The notes beneath the pieces are model-generated. The model made no database searches. It had not been told where the DNA came from and was given only the letters and a program-made list of their open reading frames with translations. Position numbers and translations under genes: made by a program. Shown here in pieces: positions 1 through 8,847 of a DNA stretch of 33,416 nucleotides (position 1 is the stretch's first letter; each line of letters opens with the position of its first letter). Source of the stretch: Candidatus Paenibacillus intestinavium (GTDB lineage Bacteria; Bacillota; Bacilli; Paenibacillales; Paenibacillaceae); contig DXHF01000155.1 in assembly GCA_019113605.1 (NCBI GenBank), positions 1-33,416 on the forward strand, written 5' to 3'.

Positions 1-2714
1 TGCGCAAGACGCTTTCGCTCATTTTCGGACAATTGAAACATAAAGCGCAGAAGCCATGTTGGGGCAACCTGCTCCGAGACTGCCTGCTCTAACTGTTGCG
101 TTAAATTTTCGATTAATAGAAAATTATCGTATAGTACGCTGACATAGCGAGTAAGCGTTTCAAGCCACACTCTTTTAGAAATTATCATTAATGTTATCGG
201 CTTTTCATGTATATAAAGTAAGCAGCTTTTACCTTTACTTTCACCAATTTTAATAGAGTAGCCTTTGTCGGTTTCAATAATTTCGCATAGCTTATCCCCG
301 TAATCATCTACATTTAATAACTCAACACTGGACACACCCAGTACGGCTCTTATTTCCTGCAACAACCGCTGCTCCATCTGACTAATTTTCATAACACCGA
401 ACAGATCATGGGAGAACTGATCTAAACTCATTTGTAGCCGAACATACCGTTCTTCGCTTTCACGAATGATTCTCTCCGCACGTTGCCGATCATCTTCTGC
501 CTTTTTCCAGTCCCTAATATCACGGAACAATGTAATCCCGGCAATTTCCCCTTTATAAGGCAAGCTGCTAGCGATCACTTCTACATCAATTTCAGTACCA
601 TCTCGACGTATAATTTTTTGTTCCACATGAGGGGAAACAGCGGAGCGCTGCTTGTAAATTTCCTCCAATCGTTCGGTTACCGGAACCCTGTATTCGGGCG
701 GGATCGTATCGAATATCGATTGTCCGATCAATTCGTCTGGATTAGATATACCGAATAACTGCAGACCCGCCATATTTATATAAATAAATTTATAGTCTTT
801 ATGTAATACGATAGCCTCAGGCGATAATTCAATAAGCAGCCTGCTCAGCTCTTCACTCTCTAATAAATCCCGCTCAACCTGCTTCTTTTCCGTAATATCC
901 TGAAGCATAAGCTGTATAGAAGAGGATTGAGAATCATATATAGATAGCATAGATGTTGTAATAACCTGCCCATCAGCACGATTAAATTGATATTCAGCAG
1001 GGATGGAATAGCCGTTCAACGCCGTATGCTCCATTGCCGCACTCGCGTACTCACGAAATTCCGGAAGAATCATATCAATAATATTCAGCGTGGATGTCCC
1101 TCTATTAAACTCTAATCCCAGCATACTCTCTCCAGCTGGATTGATATAAGTAATTTCACGATCTTTATACACAGCAATTGCGATCGGAGACAGCTCAACC
1201 AACCGGCGATACCGTTCCTCACTTTCTTGCAAGGCCCTCTCCATCTTCAATCGTTCAGTAATATCTACTAATATAATGAGCGTCATCTCTGTTTCATCAT
1301 CATATATGCCAATAGCTTCCGTCTCAATTACACGATCATCGATGCGAATGATTTTATACTCTTCTACTTCTATATTTCTATTTTCTATTAATTTCTGACT
1401 CTTATTTTTTACAGTTTCAAGATAATCCGAATGAATAAAATCGTATATCGACTTTCCAATTAACTGCTCCATACTTTCAGCACCAAGCAAATTCAAGCCC
1501 TCAGGATTGCTGTAGACGATTTTCCCTTTATAAGCAGAAATCATCGGCTGCGGTGACAGCTCAATCAAGCTGCGGTAGCGTTCCTCGCTTGCACCAAGCT
1601 CCCTTACCATCTTTTTATGTTCTGTTACATTTTTCGCTATAACAAAAGCACCCTCAATATGATCATTCACAATAATCGGGATGTTTTTCATCTCCCAGCG
1701 CAATTGTTGTCCATTCTCGCTACTGGTCGTCATATCATAATGTATGGACTGCCCTTCAATCGCCCTCTCAAAATAGTCTTTAATCCGCCCCGTTTGCTGA
1801 TCGCCAAAGACCGGAATAAATGGCTCGCTATCTTGAGCAGATTCGAATCGCTTGCCTTCCATCGTTGTCACTGCTGAATTACGATCGATCACGTTACCTA
1901 GTAAATCTAATTCCCAAATTGCATCCAAATTATATTCAAACAACGAACGATAACGCTGCTCACTACGATGTATATTTTCTTTCATTTTTTTCCTTGTGGT
2001 GATATCAGTTACGCTACCGTCAATCCGAGTAACCGATCGAGAACCATCCAAATAAGGAATAACTTTTACTTGAAGCCATCTGATTTCACCATTAGCATGA
2101 ATTACACGATGCTCGCTACTATAATTACTGCCACCTAGTTCCACCGTGACTTTTGCCTGATCGAGAAATGACTTATCCTCCTCATGCATGATGTCGAACC
2201 AAAAGTTACGCTCCCTCGCTCTCTCGACCTCATATCCTGTAATAGCAGTAATTGTTTCCGATATAAATAGCGTTTTTTGAGTAGCAATATCGTAAGACCA
2301 AACAGCGACATCATGCGTATCCATTAGCTTCTGATATATAGACAGCTTATCTGCTATTCGCTCTTGCTCGACTTTCCGCTCCGTAATATCCAAAACTACT
2401 CCTTCGATACGTTGCACAGCACCATCTCGCGCGCACAGCGGTATCGCAATAGTTTGTACCCATTTAAGCTCATTAGGAGCAATGACTATGCGATGCTCTA
2501 AGCTACTTGTTTCGCCAGAAATCAGCTTTGCCATATGCTCATTAAACATTGACCGATCCGGCTCATAAACGACATCAGATAAAAAACTCGGTCTAACGGT
2601 AGGCTCCAAGCTTACACAGCCAATCCAATCCTTAAAGCTATCCGACATCAGCAAGATATCTACTTCTCTATCAATCGACCAAGTACCCGCATCCTTATTT
2701 CCAGCGATATTCAT
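1..2714 (-). CDS. Multi-PAS sensor histidine kinase (ComP/DegS-type), 3' part cut by window edge
   Basis: I translated this frame by hand. It is open from an ATG at 2714 to the left edge (about 904 codons, no stop), so the ORF track omits it. It reads as six consecutive PAS domains of about 115-125 residues, most joined by the usual DITER(K/L) and SEERYR linkers. A GAF-like stretch follows at about 750-870. The last residues, with FQLSENERKRLA, match the segment just before the phospho-accepting His (LHD) of HisKA_3 kinases such as DegS and ComP. The His box and ATPase domain lie outside the window. I see no transmembrane segment, so it is probably a cytosolic sensor of redox state, energy or small ligands. 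A response regulator is expected beyond the left edge. The multi-PAS kinase reading is firm; the HisKA_3 subclass is inferred. Confidence 0.85.
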   Translation of the reverse strand, partial: MNIAGNKDAGTWSIDREVDILLMSDSFKDWIGCVSLEPTVRPSFLSDVVYEPDRSMFNEHMAKLISGETSSLEHRIVIAPNELKWVQTIAIPLCARDGAVQRIEGVVLDITERKVEQERIADKLSIYQKLMDTHDVAVWSYDIATQKTLFISETITAITGYEVERARERNFWFDIMHEEDKSFLDQAKVTVELGGSNYSSEHRVIHANGEIRWLQVKVIPYLDGSRSVTRIDGSVTDITTRKKMKENIHRSEQRYRSLFEYNLDAIWELDLLGNVIDRNSAVTTMEGKRFESAQDSEPFIPVFGDQQTGRIKDYFERAIEGQSIHYDMTTSSENGQQLRWEMKNIPIIVNDHIEGAFVIAKNVTEHKKMVRELGASEERYRSLIELSPQPMISAYKGKIVYSNPEGLNLLGAESMEQLIGKSIYDFIHSDYLETVKNKSQKLIENRNIEVEEYKIIRIDDRVIETEAIGIYDDETEMTLIILVDITERLKMERALQESEERYRRLVELSPIAIAVYKDREITYINPAGESMLGLEFNRGTSTLNIIDMILPEFREYASAAMEHTALNGYSIPAEYQFNRADGQVITTSMLSIYDSQSSSIQLMLQDITEKKQVERDLLESEELSRLLIELSPEAIVLHKDYKFIYINMAGLQLFGISNPDELIGQSIFDTIPPEYRVPVTERLEEIYKQRSAVSPHVEQKIIRRDGTEIDVEVIASSLPYKGEIAGITLFRDIRDWKKAEDDRQRAERIIRESEERYVRLQMSLDQFSHDLFGVMKISQMEQRLLQEIRAVLGVSSVELLNVDDYGDKLCEIIETDKGYSIKIGESKGKSCLLYIHEKPITLMIISKRVWLETLTRYVSVLYDNFLLIENLTQQLEQAVSEQVAPTWLLRFMFQLSENERKRLA

Positions 2715-2737
2715 AGCAAAACCGCCTTCCCTTTCAT
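2711..2737 (-). CDS. 8-codon leader peptide overlapping the PAS kinase start
   Basis: An ATG at 2737 opens an 8-residue ORF (MKGKAVLL, then TGA) whose stop overlaps the kinase start as ATGA. It owns the only canonical ribosome binding site here: AAGGAG, seven bases upstream. The kinase ATG itself has only a GGGAAGG run 10-13 bases upstream. The arrangement suggests the kinase is translated by coupling to the leader. A sequencing indel near 2715-2735 that hides a longer N-terminus is the main alternative. Confidence 0.45.
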   Translation of the reverse strand: MKGKAVLL

Positions 2738-2840
2738 AGTCTATCTCCTTAAAATTATCAGATTATTACGAGCAGGTCTACTATTCCTTAGAAGCAAACG
2801 TATTTCAAGCCAATTACGCTTATCCAAAAAGAATAATTGG

Positions 2841-3031
2841 CGGATAATCGAAGCCTATAAAAAATATGAAGAGCATATCTTCCACATGGCCTATCACGAC
2901 AACTTAACCGGATTAGAAATTTCAATCAACATTTACAAGCTGTTTCTCAAAAAATAAACAATTCCCTCTTAGGAAAAGGAGAAATTGACAAACTATTTAA
3001 AATCATTAAAGCGTCCCAAAAGATTAGCTGA
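2841..3031 (+). pseudogene. Relic of a GGDEF (diguanylate cyclase) gene
   Basis: On the plus strand one frame reads IEAYKKYEEHIFHMAYHDNL followed by TGL, the standard linker and first motif of GGDEF domains (AYHDxLTGLPNRR). The expected PNR is missing, and the continuation RNFNQHLQAVSQKINNSL is in another frame, consistent with a short deletion at about 2915. No GGDEF signature or EAL domain follows; the frame ends at a TGA at 3029-3031. A possible PAS-like remnant (EQVYYSLEANVFQ) precedes it in another frame. This is an inactivated fragment, not a gene. Confidence 0.55.
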
Positions 3032-3046
3032 TGGGACGCTTTTTGT
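3008..3046 (+). terminator. Rho-independent terminator after the GGDEF relic
   Basis: Perfect 11-bp arms (AAAGCGTCCCA and its complement) flank a 13-base loop and are followed by a short T run on the plus strand. It overlaps the end of the relic frame and is probably that gene's original terminator. It may also stop leftward transcription from the FAD oxidoreductase, though the T tail is poor in that direction. Confidence 0.7.
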
Positions 3047-3052
3047 GATTAT

Positions 3053-3123
3053 TTCGTGTAAGAGGGGATGCCTAGTCTCAGATCTCTCACACCTACGTAC
3101 AGTTCGGTATACGGCGGTTCATG
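3053..3123 (-). other. Degenerate group II intron 3' end (domains V-VI)
   Basis: Read on the minus strand, the segment contains GAACCGCCGTATACCGAAC, then GTACGTA and GGTGTGAGAG. This closely resembles domain V of bacterial group II introns, whose usual form continues GTACGTACGGTGGTGTGAGAG. Here about four bases are missing from the 3' strand of domain V, which would break the helix. A GTGTGAGAG/CTCTTACAC hairpin follows where domain VI would sit. No reverse transcriptase gene is nearby, so this is an isolated, probably dead relic. Recognition is from memory of the family consensus. Confidence 0.45.
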
Positions 3124-3166
3124 TCTATTTTCTTTTATGGTGAAGCTCTATAAGCTCATACATCGA

Positions 3167-5428
3167 CTATTCATACACTCTCATTTCAATTAATTGTGCA
3201 TACTCTGAACCATTAGTAGCAGTTATAACTAGTCGAATGCCATTTGTCTTGACAATATGATCGAGCCCAATCACATTTCGGCGTTTATGGTTGTTTGTTC
3301 CCTCATATATCGTTTGCCACTCTTTAGTATCTATCATAGCCTCCAATCGATAATCAGCCACTAGCTCTGGAATAATGCGGAATGGAGTTTCATGATGGTG
3401 CAAGTTAATAAGATCTTCGTTGACATCATCATTCCAAGTAAGCTCAATGGTACGGATTTCCACTTGCTGCTCTTGCCAATACAATTCAATATACGGTGTA
3501 CTATCTACGGACATTTTATCTGATACCCATAGCTGTGGGCCCGCATATGGACGTTTATATCCATTCAAAACTCTGCTTGGAGCATAGACATCATCAGCAT
3601 CCGCCTTGAAACAAAACTGCTTTCGATTTACATTTTTCATACTCCATTCCAACACTGGCTGTGTATAATCTGCATCCTCTAGCTCGCGAATGATATCTGG
3701 AGAATTCAACCTCTCAAATGACAATACGCCTGCAATTGGCATCGTAGCATGATGAAGCTGTAGACTTGGATTTTCCTTCACAATAATGAATAAATTCTGT
3801 TCCTGCTCTACTTCTAGATTAATTGAGAAGCCAACCCACTGCTGTTCACCTTGTTTAACAGTTACGGAAAGGGTCATCATTAGCTCAGCTGGAACATAAT
3901 TTTCTCCCTTCCCTGTAGACCATAATTCCAGATAGCAATCTGTATTGTGTTTAACATCTAGTAACAATTCAATTTTGTTAAGTCGCTTAGCTACTGGTAC
4001 GATAAAACCAATATCATTGTGCAGCTCATAGGTTTGTTGACTCGATTCAAAAGCAATCTCTGTTAAATACGATGAGGCGGAAATTTGTGCCTTATGCGAA
4101 AGATCAAGAATATCATATCCAGCTATCCCAATTAGCGATGCATCCTGTCTTAGCAATGTTTGCTGTAACCGAGATAGATGACTCGAGTGCAACTGGCTAG
4201 GTGTTACGGACTCCTGCACACATAGCGCAGCTGCTGTACCCGCTGCTTCCCCCATTACAGCACATGTTGCCATAACTCGTGTTGTTCCAAAGGCAACATG
4301 TGATGCACTAACATTACGACCTGCAAATAATAAATTTGAAACATTGCTAGAATACAAGGAGCGATACGGAATATGATAGATTCCATCCGCACTAATATGT
4401 TTAGAACCACTTTCTTCTGCATACATACCTTGTGGTGGATGCAAATCAATCGACCAGCCTCCAAAGCCGATTCGATCCTCGAACTTCTCCTGAGCTAATA
4501 TATCATTCTGACTTAACACATACTCTCCAACAAATCTACGATATTCGCGTTTTCCTGGAATGCTGCCTACCCATTCAAGTGTCATCGTTTCCGCATCAAA
4601 TTTTCCCGAGTTTTTGATATAATCCCAGATCCCATAGATGACAGACCATAATTCATCACGAATTAATTCGTTATCATATACGGTATCATGTTCCCCACCC
4701 CATTCAATCCACCAATAATGGCAACCTGAATCTCCACTTCGGATTACTCGCCGAATCGGAATAGACGTCTCTTCAATATTTTTAGCAAAAGAAGGCGCAA
4801 TATATTGCACAGGCTTGCCTACATCCTTTGTATAAAACAATATAGTACTGCCCAATGTAACATCATCTGCAACCTCTGGTGCCCAGCTCTCATTGAATTC
4901 ATGCTTCGCTTCACGACCTAGACGATACTTGGCACCCGCAAGAAAGCCTACCAAACCATCACCCGTACAATCAAGATATACTGGACTTTGGAAAGTTAAT
5001 TCTCGCTCTGAATTCATCATCCAGCCAATAACAGATGATATCTCTCGATTTTCCTCATCTCCAGATGCATGGACCTGATGGACATCCGTATTCAAAAACA
5101 ACTGAATATTTGCTTCTGCCCGCACTGCCTCTAATATAACAATATCCCAAATATAAGGATTCCCCTCCGGATTGCGATATTGATTTTCTACGAAAAGCTC
5201 ACCCATAATACCAGTTTCTCTCGCATAACGGTTTACACCATGTTTCGTGGCACCACATACCCATACCCTAACCTCACTACTAGAATTGCCTCCTAGCACT
5301 GGTCTATTATTAACCAATGCAACCTTTTTTCCAAGCCTTGCTGCAGCAATTGCCGCACATACCCCCGCAAGACCACCCCCGATTACAGTAACATCTGTTG
5401 CAATTAATTCCTTCCTCATAACACTCAT
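3167..5428 (-). CDS. FAD-dependent oxidoreductase of a sugar-utilisation locus
   Basis: A 753-aa protein of the FAD_oxidored type (PF12831-like). The N-terminal dinucleotide-binding motif VIGGGLAG sits at about residues 15-22 and is followed by LGGNSSSEVR, the hallmark of this family. Residues of about 600-753 form a beta-rich, probably discoidin-like module containing NGYKRPYAGPQLWVSD. No signal peptide is seen, so it is cytosolic. Related genes lie beside sugar ABC transporters and probably oxidise an imported carbohydrate, but the substrate is unknown. The ORF overlaps the upstream permease stop by ATGA. The ATG three codons in (MRKEL, 5419) is better spaced from the AAAGG ribosome binding site and may be the true start. 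It is the last gene of the transport operon. Confidence 0.85.
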   Translation of the reverse strand: MSVMRKELIATDVTVIGGGLAGVCAAIAAARLGKKVALVNNRPVLGGNSSSEVRVWVCGATKHGVNRYARETGIMGELFVENQYRNPEGNPYIWDIVILEAVRAEANIQLFLNTDVHQVHASGDEENREISSVIGWMMNSERELTFQSPVYLDCTGDGLVGFLAGAKYRLGREAKHEFNESWAPEVADDVTLGSTILFYTKDVGKPVQYIAPSFAKNIEETSIPIRRVIRSGDSGCHYWWIEWGGEHDTVYDNELIRDELWSVIYGIWDYIKNSGKFDAETMTLEWVGSIPGKREYRRFVGEYVLSQNDILAQEKFEDRIGFGGWSIDLHPPQGMYAEESGSKHISADGIYHIPYRSLYSSNVSNLLFAGRNVSASHVAFGTTRVMATCAVMGEAAGTAAALCVQESVTPSQLHSSHLSRLQQTLLRQDASLIGIAGYDILDLSHKAQISASSYLTEIAFESSQQTYELHNDIGFIVPVAKRLNKIELLLDVKHNTDCYLELWSTGKGENYVPAELMMTLSVTVKQGEQQWVGFSINLEVEQEQNLFIIVKENPSLQLHHATMPIAGVLSFERLNSPDIIRELEDADYTQPVLEWSMKNVNRKQFCFKADADDVYAPSRVLNGYKRPYAGPQLWVSDKMSVDSTPYIELYWQEQQVEIRTIELTWNDDVNEDLINLHHHETPFRIIPELVADYRLEAMIDTKEWQTIYEGTNNHKRRNVIGLDHIVKTNGIRLVITATNGSEYAQLIEMRVYE

Positions 5429-6270
5429 CCTTTCACAGCAGAATTTGAAATACCTTGAACAATATAGCGTTGGCCCAAAATAAATATAATAATCATCGGC
5501 AATATCCCCGCAGATGCGGCCGCCATCATTCCGTTGTAATCAACCGTATTTTCCAATATAAAAGTTTGCAAACCTAGTGGTACTGTATACAAGCTGTTGT
5601 CTATAAGAAAAACAAGGGCATTTTCATAGTCATTCCAATGCCACGAAAAATCGATAATTGCTAGTGTTGCCAGTGCTGGTTTGGCTAATGGTAAAATAAG
5701 ATGGAAAAAAATCCTTACATGTCCCGCTCCATCAATAAAAGCCGCTTCCGAAATTTCATAGGGTACAGACATAAAAAACTGACGCATCATAAACACACCG
5801 AAAATAGTAAACATTCCAGGCAATATTAATGCCCAATGCGTATTGTAAATACCAATCCAATCGAACATAAGAAACTTTGGTACAAATAATACTTGTGGCG
5901 GAATCATCATCATCGATAAATAGACCATAAATAATGTATTTCTTCCTTTGAACTCAATACGAGCAAATCCATACGCTGCTAATGCAGATAAAAACACTGC
6001 ACCTATCGTACTCGCTATAGAAACCTTCAATGAGTTCAAATAATACGTAACAAAGCTATGATCACCACTCCAAATACGAATATGATGACTAAAATTAAAA
6101 GCTTCTGGTATCCACTTAATCGGGTATATGAATACTTCAGATGGCGATTTTAAGGAAGTACTAAGCATCCAAAGAAAAGGAACGATCATTAATATTCCAA
6201 AAAAAAGCATAATGACCGTCATAATTACTTTTCTTATTTCGATCAGCTCAATTACTTTACTTGTCTTCAT
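5425..6270 (-). CDS. Carbohydrate ABC transporter permease, MalG type
   Basis: A 281-aa inner-membrane permease of the MalG/CUT1 family with about six transmembrane segments. The first is FGILMIVPFLWMLSTSL. The cytosolic coupling loop is EAAFIDGAGHVRIFFHLILP, which matches the EAA---G---------I-LP signature that docks on the ATPase subunit. It ends near YIVQGISNSAVKG, typical for the family. It lies 15 bp after the MalF-type permease and overlaps the oxidoreductase by 4 bp, so the three are cotranscribed. As in most CUT1 loci no ATPase is encoded here; a shared MsmX-like ATPase encoded elsewhere is expected. Start supported by GGGAG nine bases upstream. Confidence 0.92.
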   Translation of the reverse strand: MKTSKVIELIEIRKVIMTVIMLFFGILMIVPFLWMLSTSLKSPSEVFIYPIKWIPEAFNFSHHIRIWSGDHSFVTYYLNSLKVSIASTIGAVFLSALAAYGFARIEFKGRNTLFMVYLSMMMIPPQVLFVPKFLMFDWIGIYNTHWALILPGMFTIFGVFMMRQFFMSVPYEISEAAFIDGAGHVRIFFHLILPLAKPALATLAIIDFSWHWNDYENALVFLIDNSLYTVPLGLQTFILENTVDYNGMMAAASAGILPMIIIFILGQRYIVQGISNSAVKG

Positions 6271-6285
6271 TCGTAACCACTCCCT

Positions 6286-7173
6286 CTAATAATGTACCCA
6301 CCGTTTTTGTCCCCACCATTGAATCATTGTTATAACGAGGATGAATATAAATAGTGCCCAAGAAATCGTTGCTGCATAGGACATATCGTAGTAACGGAAG
6401 GCGTGCTGGTATACGAATAAAGATAATATTGTTGTACTATTACCTGGTCCCCCTTGGGTAATCGCTTGAATAATACCAAAAGTTTTAACGGTCATGATGA
6501 GACCTGTTATTAATAATAAAAATGTTGTTGGACTCACGAGTGGGAATATAATTTTGCGAATGGTCTGCCAACGATTTGCCCCATCAATTCTAGCCGCTTC
6601 TAGCAACTCGGAAGATATTTCCTGCAACGCAGCCAAATAAATAATCATGTTGTAGCCCAGCATAAACCAAACCCATATAATATCGATTGCGAACATCGAT
6701 GTTTCAATCGTCGACAGCCAACCAGGTGGATTAGCTATTCCGATCGAGCGTAGAAATCCGTTGATCGGACCTTGATTTGGTTGAAACAATAGCATCCATA
6801 CAAATGCAATGGCTACACCACTCGTAATATATGGTAAAAAATATAATCCTCTAAGCAGTTTTTTGAAATAGACTGACTGATTGAGTACTGTTGCAACTAC
6901 AAAAGCCAAACCAATTGAGATCGGGACAGCTAATAAAAATATGACCGTATTGAGCATCGCAGTATAAAATAATTCATCATGTAAAAGTCTTTCAATGTTA
7001 GCTAAGCCTACAAAGTTTTTGTCTGGCTTCATAAATTGGTAATCGGTAAATACCAAATATAAAGAATAGAATGCTGGGATTATAAAAAACAACAGTACGC
7101 CTAGCATATTGGGACCTATAAACAAATAGCCCAGCCGCTGTTGTCTTCTCATCCAGTTTTTGTTCATCATCAT
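6286..7173 (-). CDS. Carbohydrate ABC transporter permease, MalF type
   Basis: Partner permease of the MalG-type protein. After a short basic N-terminus (NKNWMRRQQRLGY) there are about six transmembrane helices starting LFIGPNMLGVLLFFIIPAFY. The coupling loop LEAARIDGANRWQTIRKIIFP carries the EAA motif. The track ORF begins 28 codons earlier, but that extension is not family-like. Three consecutive ATGs at 7173, 7170 and 7167 follow GAGAGATGGGGA, and one of these is the likely start; I used the first. It follows the binding-protein gene after a 205-bp gap containing a strong hairpin, consistent with lower expression of the permeases than of the binding protein. Confidence 0.9.
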   Translation of the reverse strand: MMMNKNWMRRQQRLGYLFIGPNMLGVLLFFIIPAFYSLYLVFTDYQFMKPDKNFVGLANIERLLHDELFYTAMLNTVIFLLAVPISIGLAFVVATVLNQSVYFKKLLRGLYFLPYITSGVAIAFVWMLLFQPNQGPINGFLRSIGIANPPGWLSTIETSMFAIDIIWVWFMLGYNMIIYLAALQEISSELLEAARIDGANRWQTIRKIIFPLVSPTTFLLLITGLIMTVKTFGIIQAITQGGPGNSTTILSLFVYQHAFRYYDMSYAATISWALFIFILVITMIQWWGQKRWVHY

Positions 7174-7310
7174 TCCCCATCTCTCTTGAATTGTTATAAT
7201 CATATCAAGAGTTACCCACCTGCTATAAGTAACAAAACCGCTTGTTTCATAGGTCATATTTACACATTTTTTATTGCTTCCCTATATCGAACATCGTTTT
7301 GTTCTATAAT

Positions 7311-7354
7311 AAAAAGCTGGTATCAATCGATCCATCGATTGATACCAGCTTCAG
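7311..7354 (-). terminator. Intra-operon hairpin terminator between binding protein and permeases
   Basis: Perfect 17-bp arms (AGCTGGTATCAATCGAT and its complement) are separated by only two bases and followed on the minus strand by TTTTTATT. It lies just after the binding-protein stop and before the permeases. It probably acts as a partial terminator or 3' mRNA stabiliser setting binding protein above permease levels. Confidence 0.8.
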
Positions 7355-7378
7355 TAAAATTGTTAATTGCTTTACACA

Positions 7379-8692
7379 TTACTTATTGATAAATTTATTG
7401 TGATGCTTCGCCATATTCGCTGCTGCATCTTGAGCATTTTGACCACCTAAGAAGTATTTTTCGTATTCTTGTGTTCTTAAATCAATAACTTCTTGTGCAA
7501 GATTACGTACGAAAGTAGGTGTCGTATCCTCGAACAGAACATATTTCAAAGAATCCACATCATAAGTATTTGCCTTGTCGCCTAACAAATTATCAAGTGC
7601 TACTGACGCATCCATATCTTTGGATGAAGGTAGGCGACCACCGGCTGCCATTGGAGCCATCCCGCCATCAGCATACCATTGTAAAAACTTCCATGCTGCA
7701 TCTTGATTTTTTGACTTCGCATTAACAGAGATAAAGTCACCTAAACCACCTGATGTGATGAAGTCTTCACTATTTTCCAACAGGCGCGGAATCGGTGCAA
7801 AGGCAATTTTAAAATCTCGTGGATATTCATCTAGATTGTTAGAGCTGCGAATTAACCACTCGCCAATACTTAGCATTGCTGCTTCTCCGCCTAGGAACAT
7901 GTTCTCTACGGGCATTTTGGAAGTCAATTGCTCACCAAGTGTTGGTGTCGATTTATCAACTGTCATCATTTCATTTGAAATTTCCAGCCACTTCACTGTA
8001 TACTCATTATCCATATTGGAGCTGCCATCGGCTTTCGTGTAACCGATGTTCTCTAGAACGGAATCTAATGGATCCATAAAGCTTACTGTGCTTTGCACTA
8101 AGCCATAATCAAAATCTTGATTTAAAATCTTTGCATATTCTTTGTATTCATCCCAAGTCCATTCCTTTGGAATTTTAAGATTAGCTTTTTCAAGTGCATT
8201 TTGATTTAAGGCAACAAAGGATGCATTTTTCTTTGTTGGCATACCATAGTACGTTCCGTCTAGCTGCCATAGCTTAGCATCAGGACCCATTTTTTCATCG
8301 ATATTGTATTCTCCAAGTCGAGAGGTAAGATCTAGAGCAACACCGGCATCAACGCGTTTTTGGATGTTAGACATCGTATACGAAACATATAGATCAATGC
8401 TTTGACCTGTAAGTAATGCTGTATCTAGCTTTAGGTTGCCATCGTCATCATTCACATAACGAACATATTCAACTTGAATATCAGCATTGGCTGCATTCCA
8501 GTTATCTACAACCTCTTGCGGCCCAGATTCAGGTGGAACGCCACCCCACATTACTAACTTAATGGTACTTGTATCTGCTCCCTTATTCGAATCCTTTTCT
8601 GCAGTACCAGAATTATTTCCTCCGCAAGCAGCCAACATACTTGTAATGACTAGAAGCGAAACAACCATTGTAAGCATTTTCATTTTTCTCAA
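7379..8692 (-). CDS. Extracellular solute-binding lipoprotein of sugar ABC transporter
   Basis: A 437-aa family 1 (MalE/UgpB-like) solute-binding protein. The signal peptide MRKMKMLTMVVSLLVITSML ends in the lipobox LAAC with the lipidated Cys at residue 23, followed by a GGNNSGTAEKDSNKG linker typical of Gram-positive lipoproteins. The mature part has the usual family features, including KLVMWGG, GGEAAMLSIGEW and the C-terminal DAAWKFLQW helix. The start codon is TTG at 8692, seven bases after AGGGGGT; the ATG at 8683 would be too far from it. The sugar bound cannot be read from sequence. The gene is followed by the strong hairpin and the permeases, and preceded by the two-component genes that probably control it. 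Confidence 0.92.
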   Translation of the reverse strand: MRKMKMLTMVVSLLVITSMLAACGGNNSGTAEKDSNKGADTSTIKLVMWGGVPPESGPQEVVDNWNAANADIQVEYVRYVNDDDGNLKLDTALLTGQSIDLYVSYTMSNIQKRVDAGVALDLTSRLGEYNIDEKMGPDAKLWQLDGTYYGMPTKKNASFVALNQNALEKANLKIPKEWTWDEYKEYAKILNQDFDYGLVQSTVSFMDPLDSVLENIGYTKADGSSNMDNEYTVKWLEISNEMMTVDKSTPTLGEQLTSKMPVENMFLGGEAAMLSIGEWLIRSSNNLDEYPRDFKIAFAPIPRLLENSEDFITSGGLGDFISVNAKSKNQDAAWKFLQWYADGGMAPMAAGGRLPSSKDMDASVALDNLLGDKANTYDVDSLKYVLFEDTTPTFVRNLAQEVIDLRTQEYEKYFLGGQNAQDAAANMAKHHNKFINK

Positions 8693-8779
8693 CTTAATTA
8701 CCCCCTACATTTGCTTTAATATGACTACCCTTTAAGAATAGCAAGGTAGCTAGAGGATCATAAGTAACATATCTCCGGG

Positions 8780-8785
8780 ATTATA
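8780..8785 (-). promoter_or_regulatory. Possible -10 element for the binding-protein gene
   Basis: TATAAT on the minus strand, about 90 bases before the TTG start, inside the 155-bp gap after the response regulator gene. No good -35 box lies 16-18 bases upstream, which would fit activation by the neighbouring YesN-type regulator. Weak evidence: a single hexamer in AT-rich DNA. Confidence 0.3.
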
Positions 8786-8847
8786 GAACAATTATATTCA
8801 AATAAAATAATGGTTTATCTAGTAAATAGTGATTATGTTCTATGCAG

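Noticed and set aside
483-2002. Plus-strand ORFs of 60-91 aa in the track
   Set aside because: They lie opposite the continuous PAS kinase frame and show no family features.
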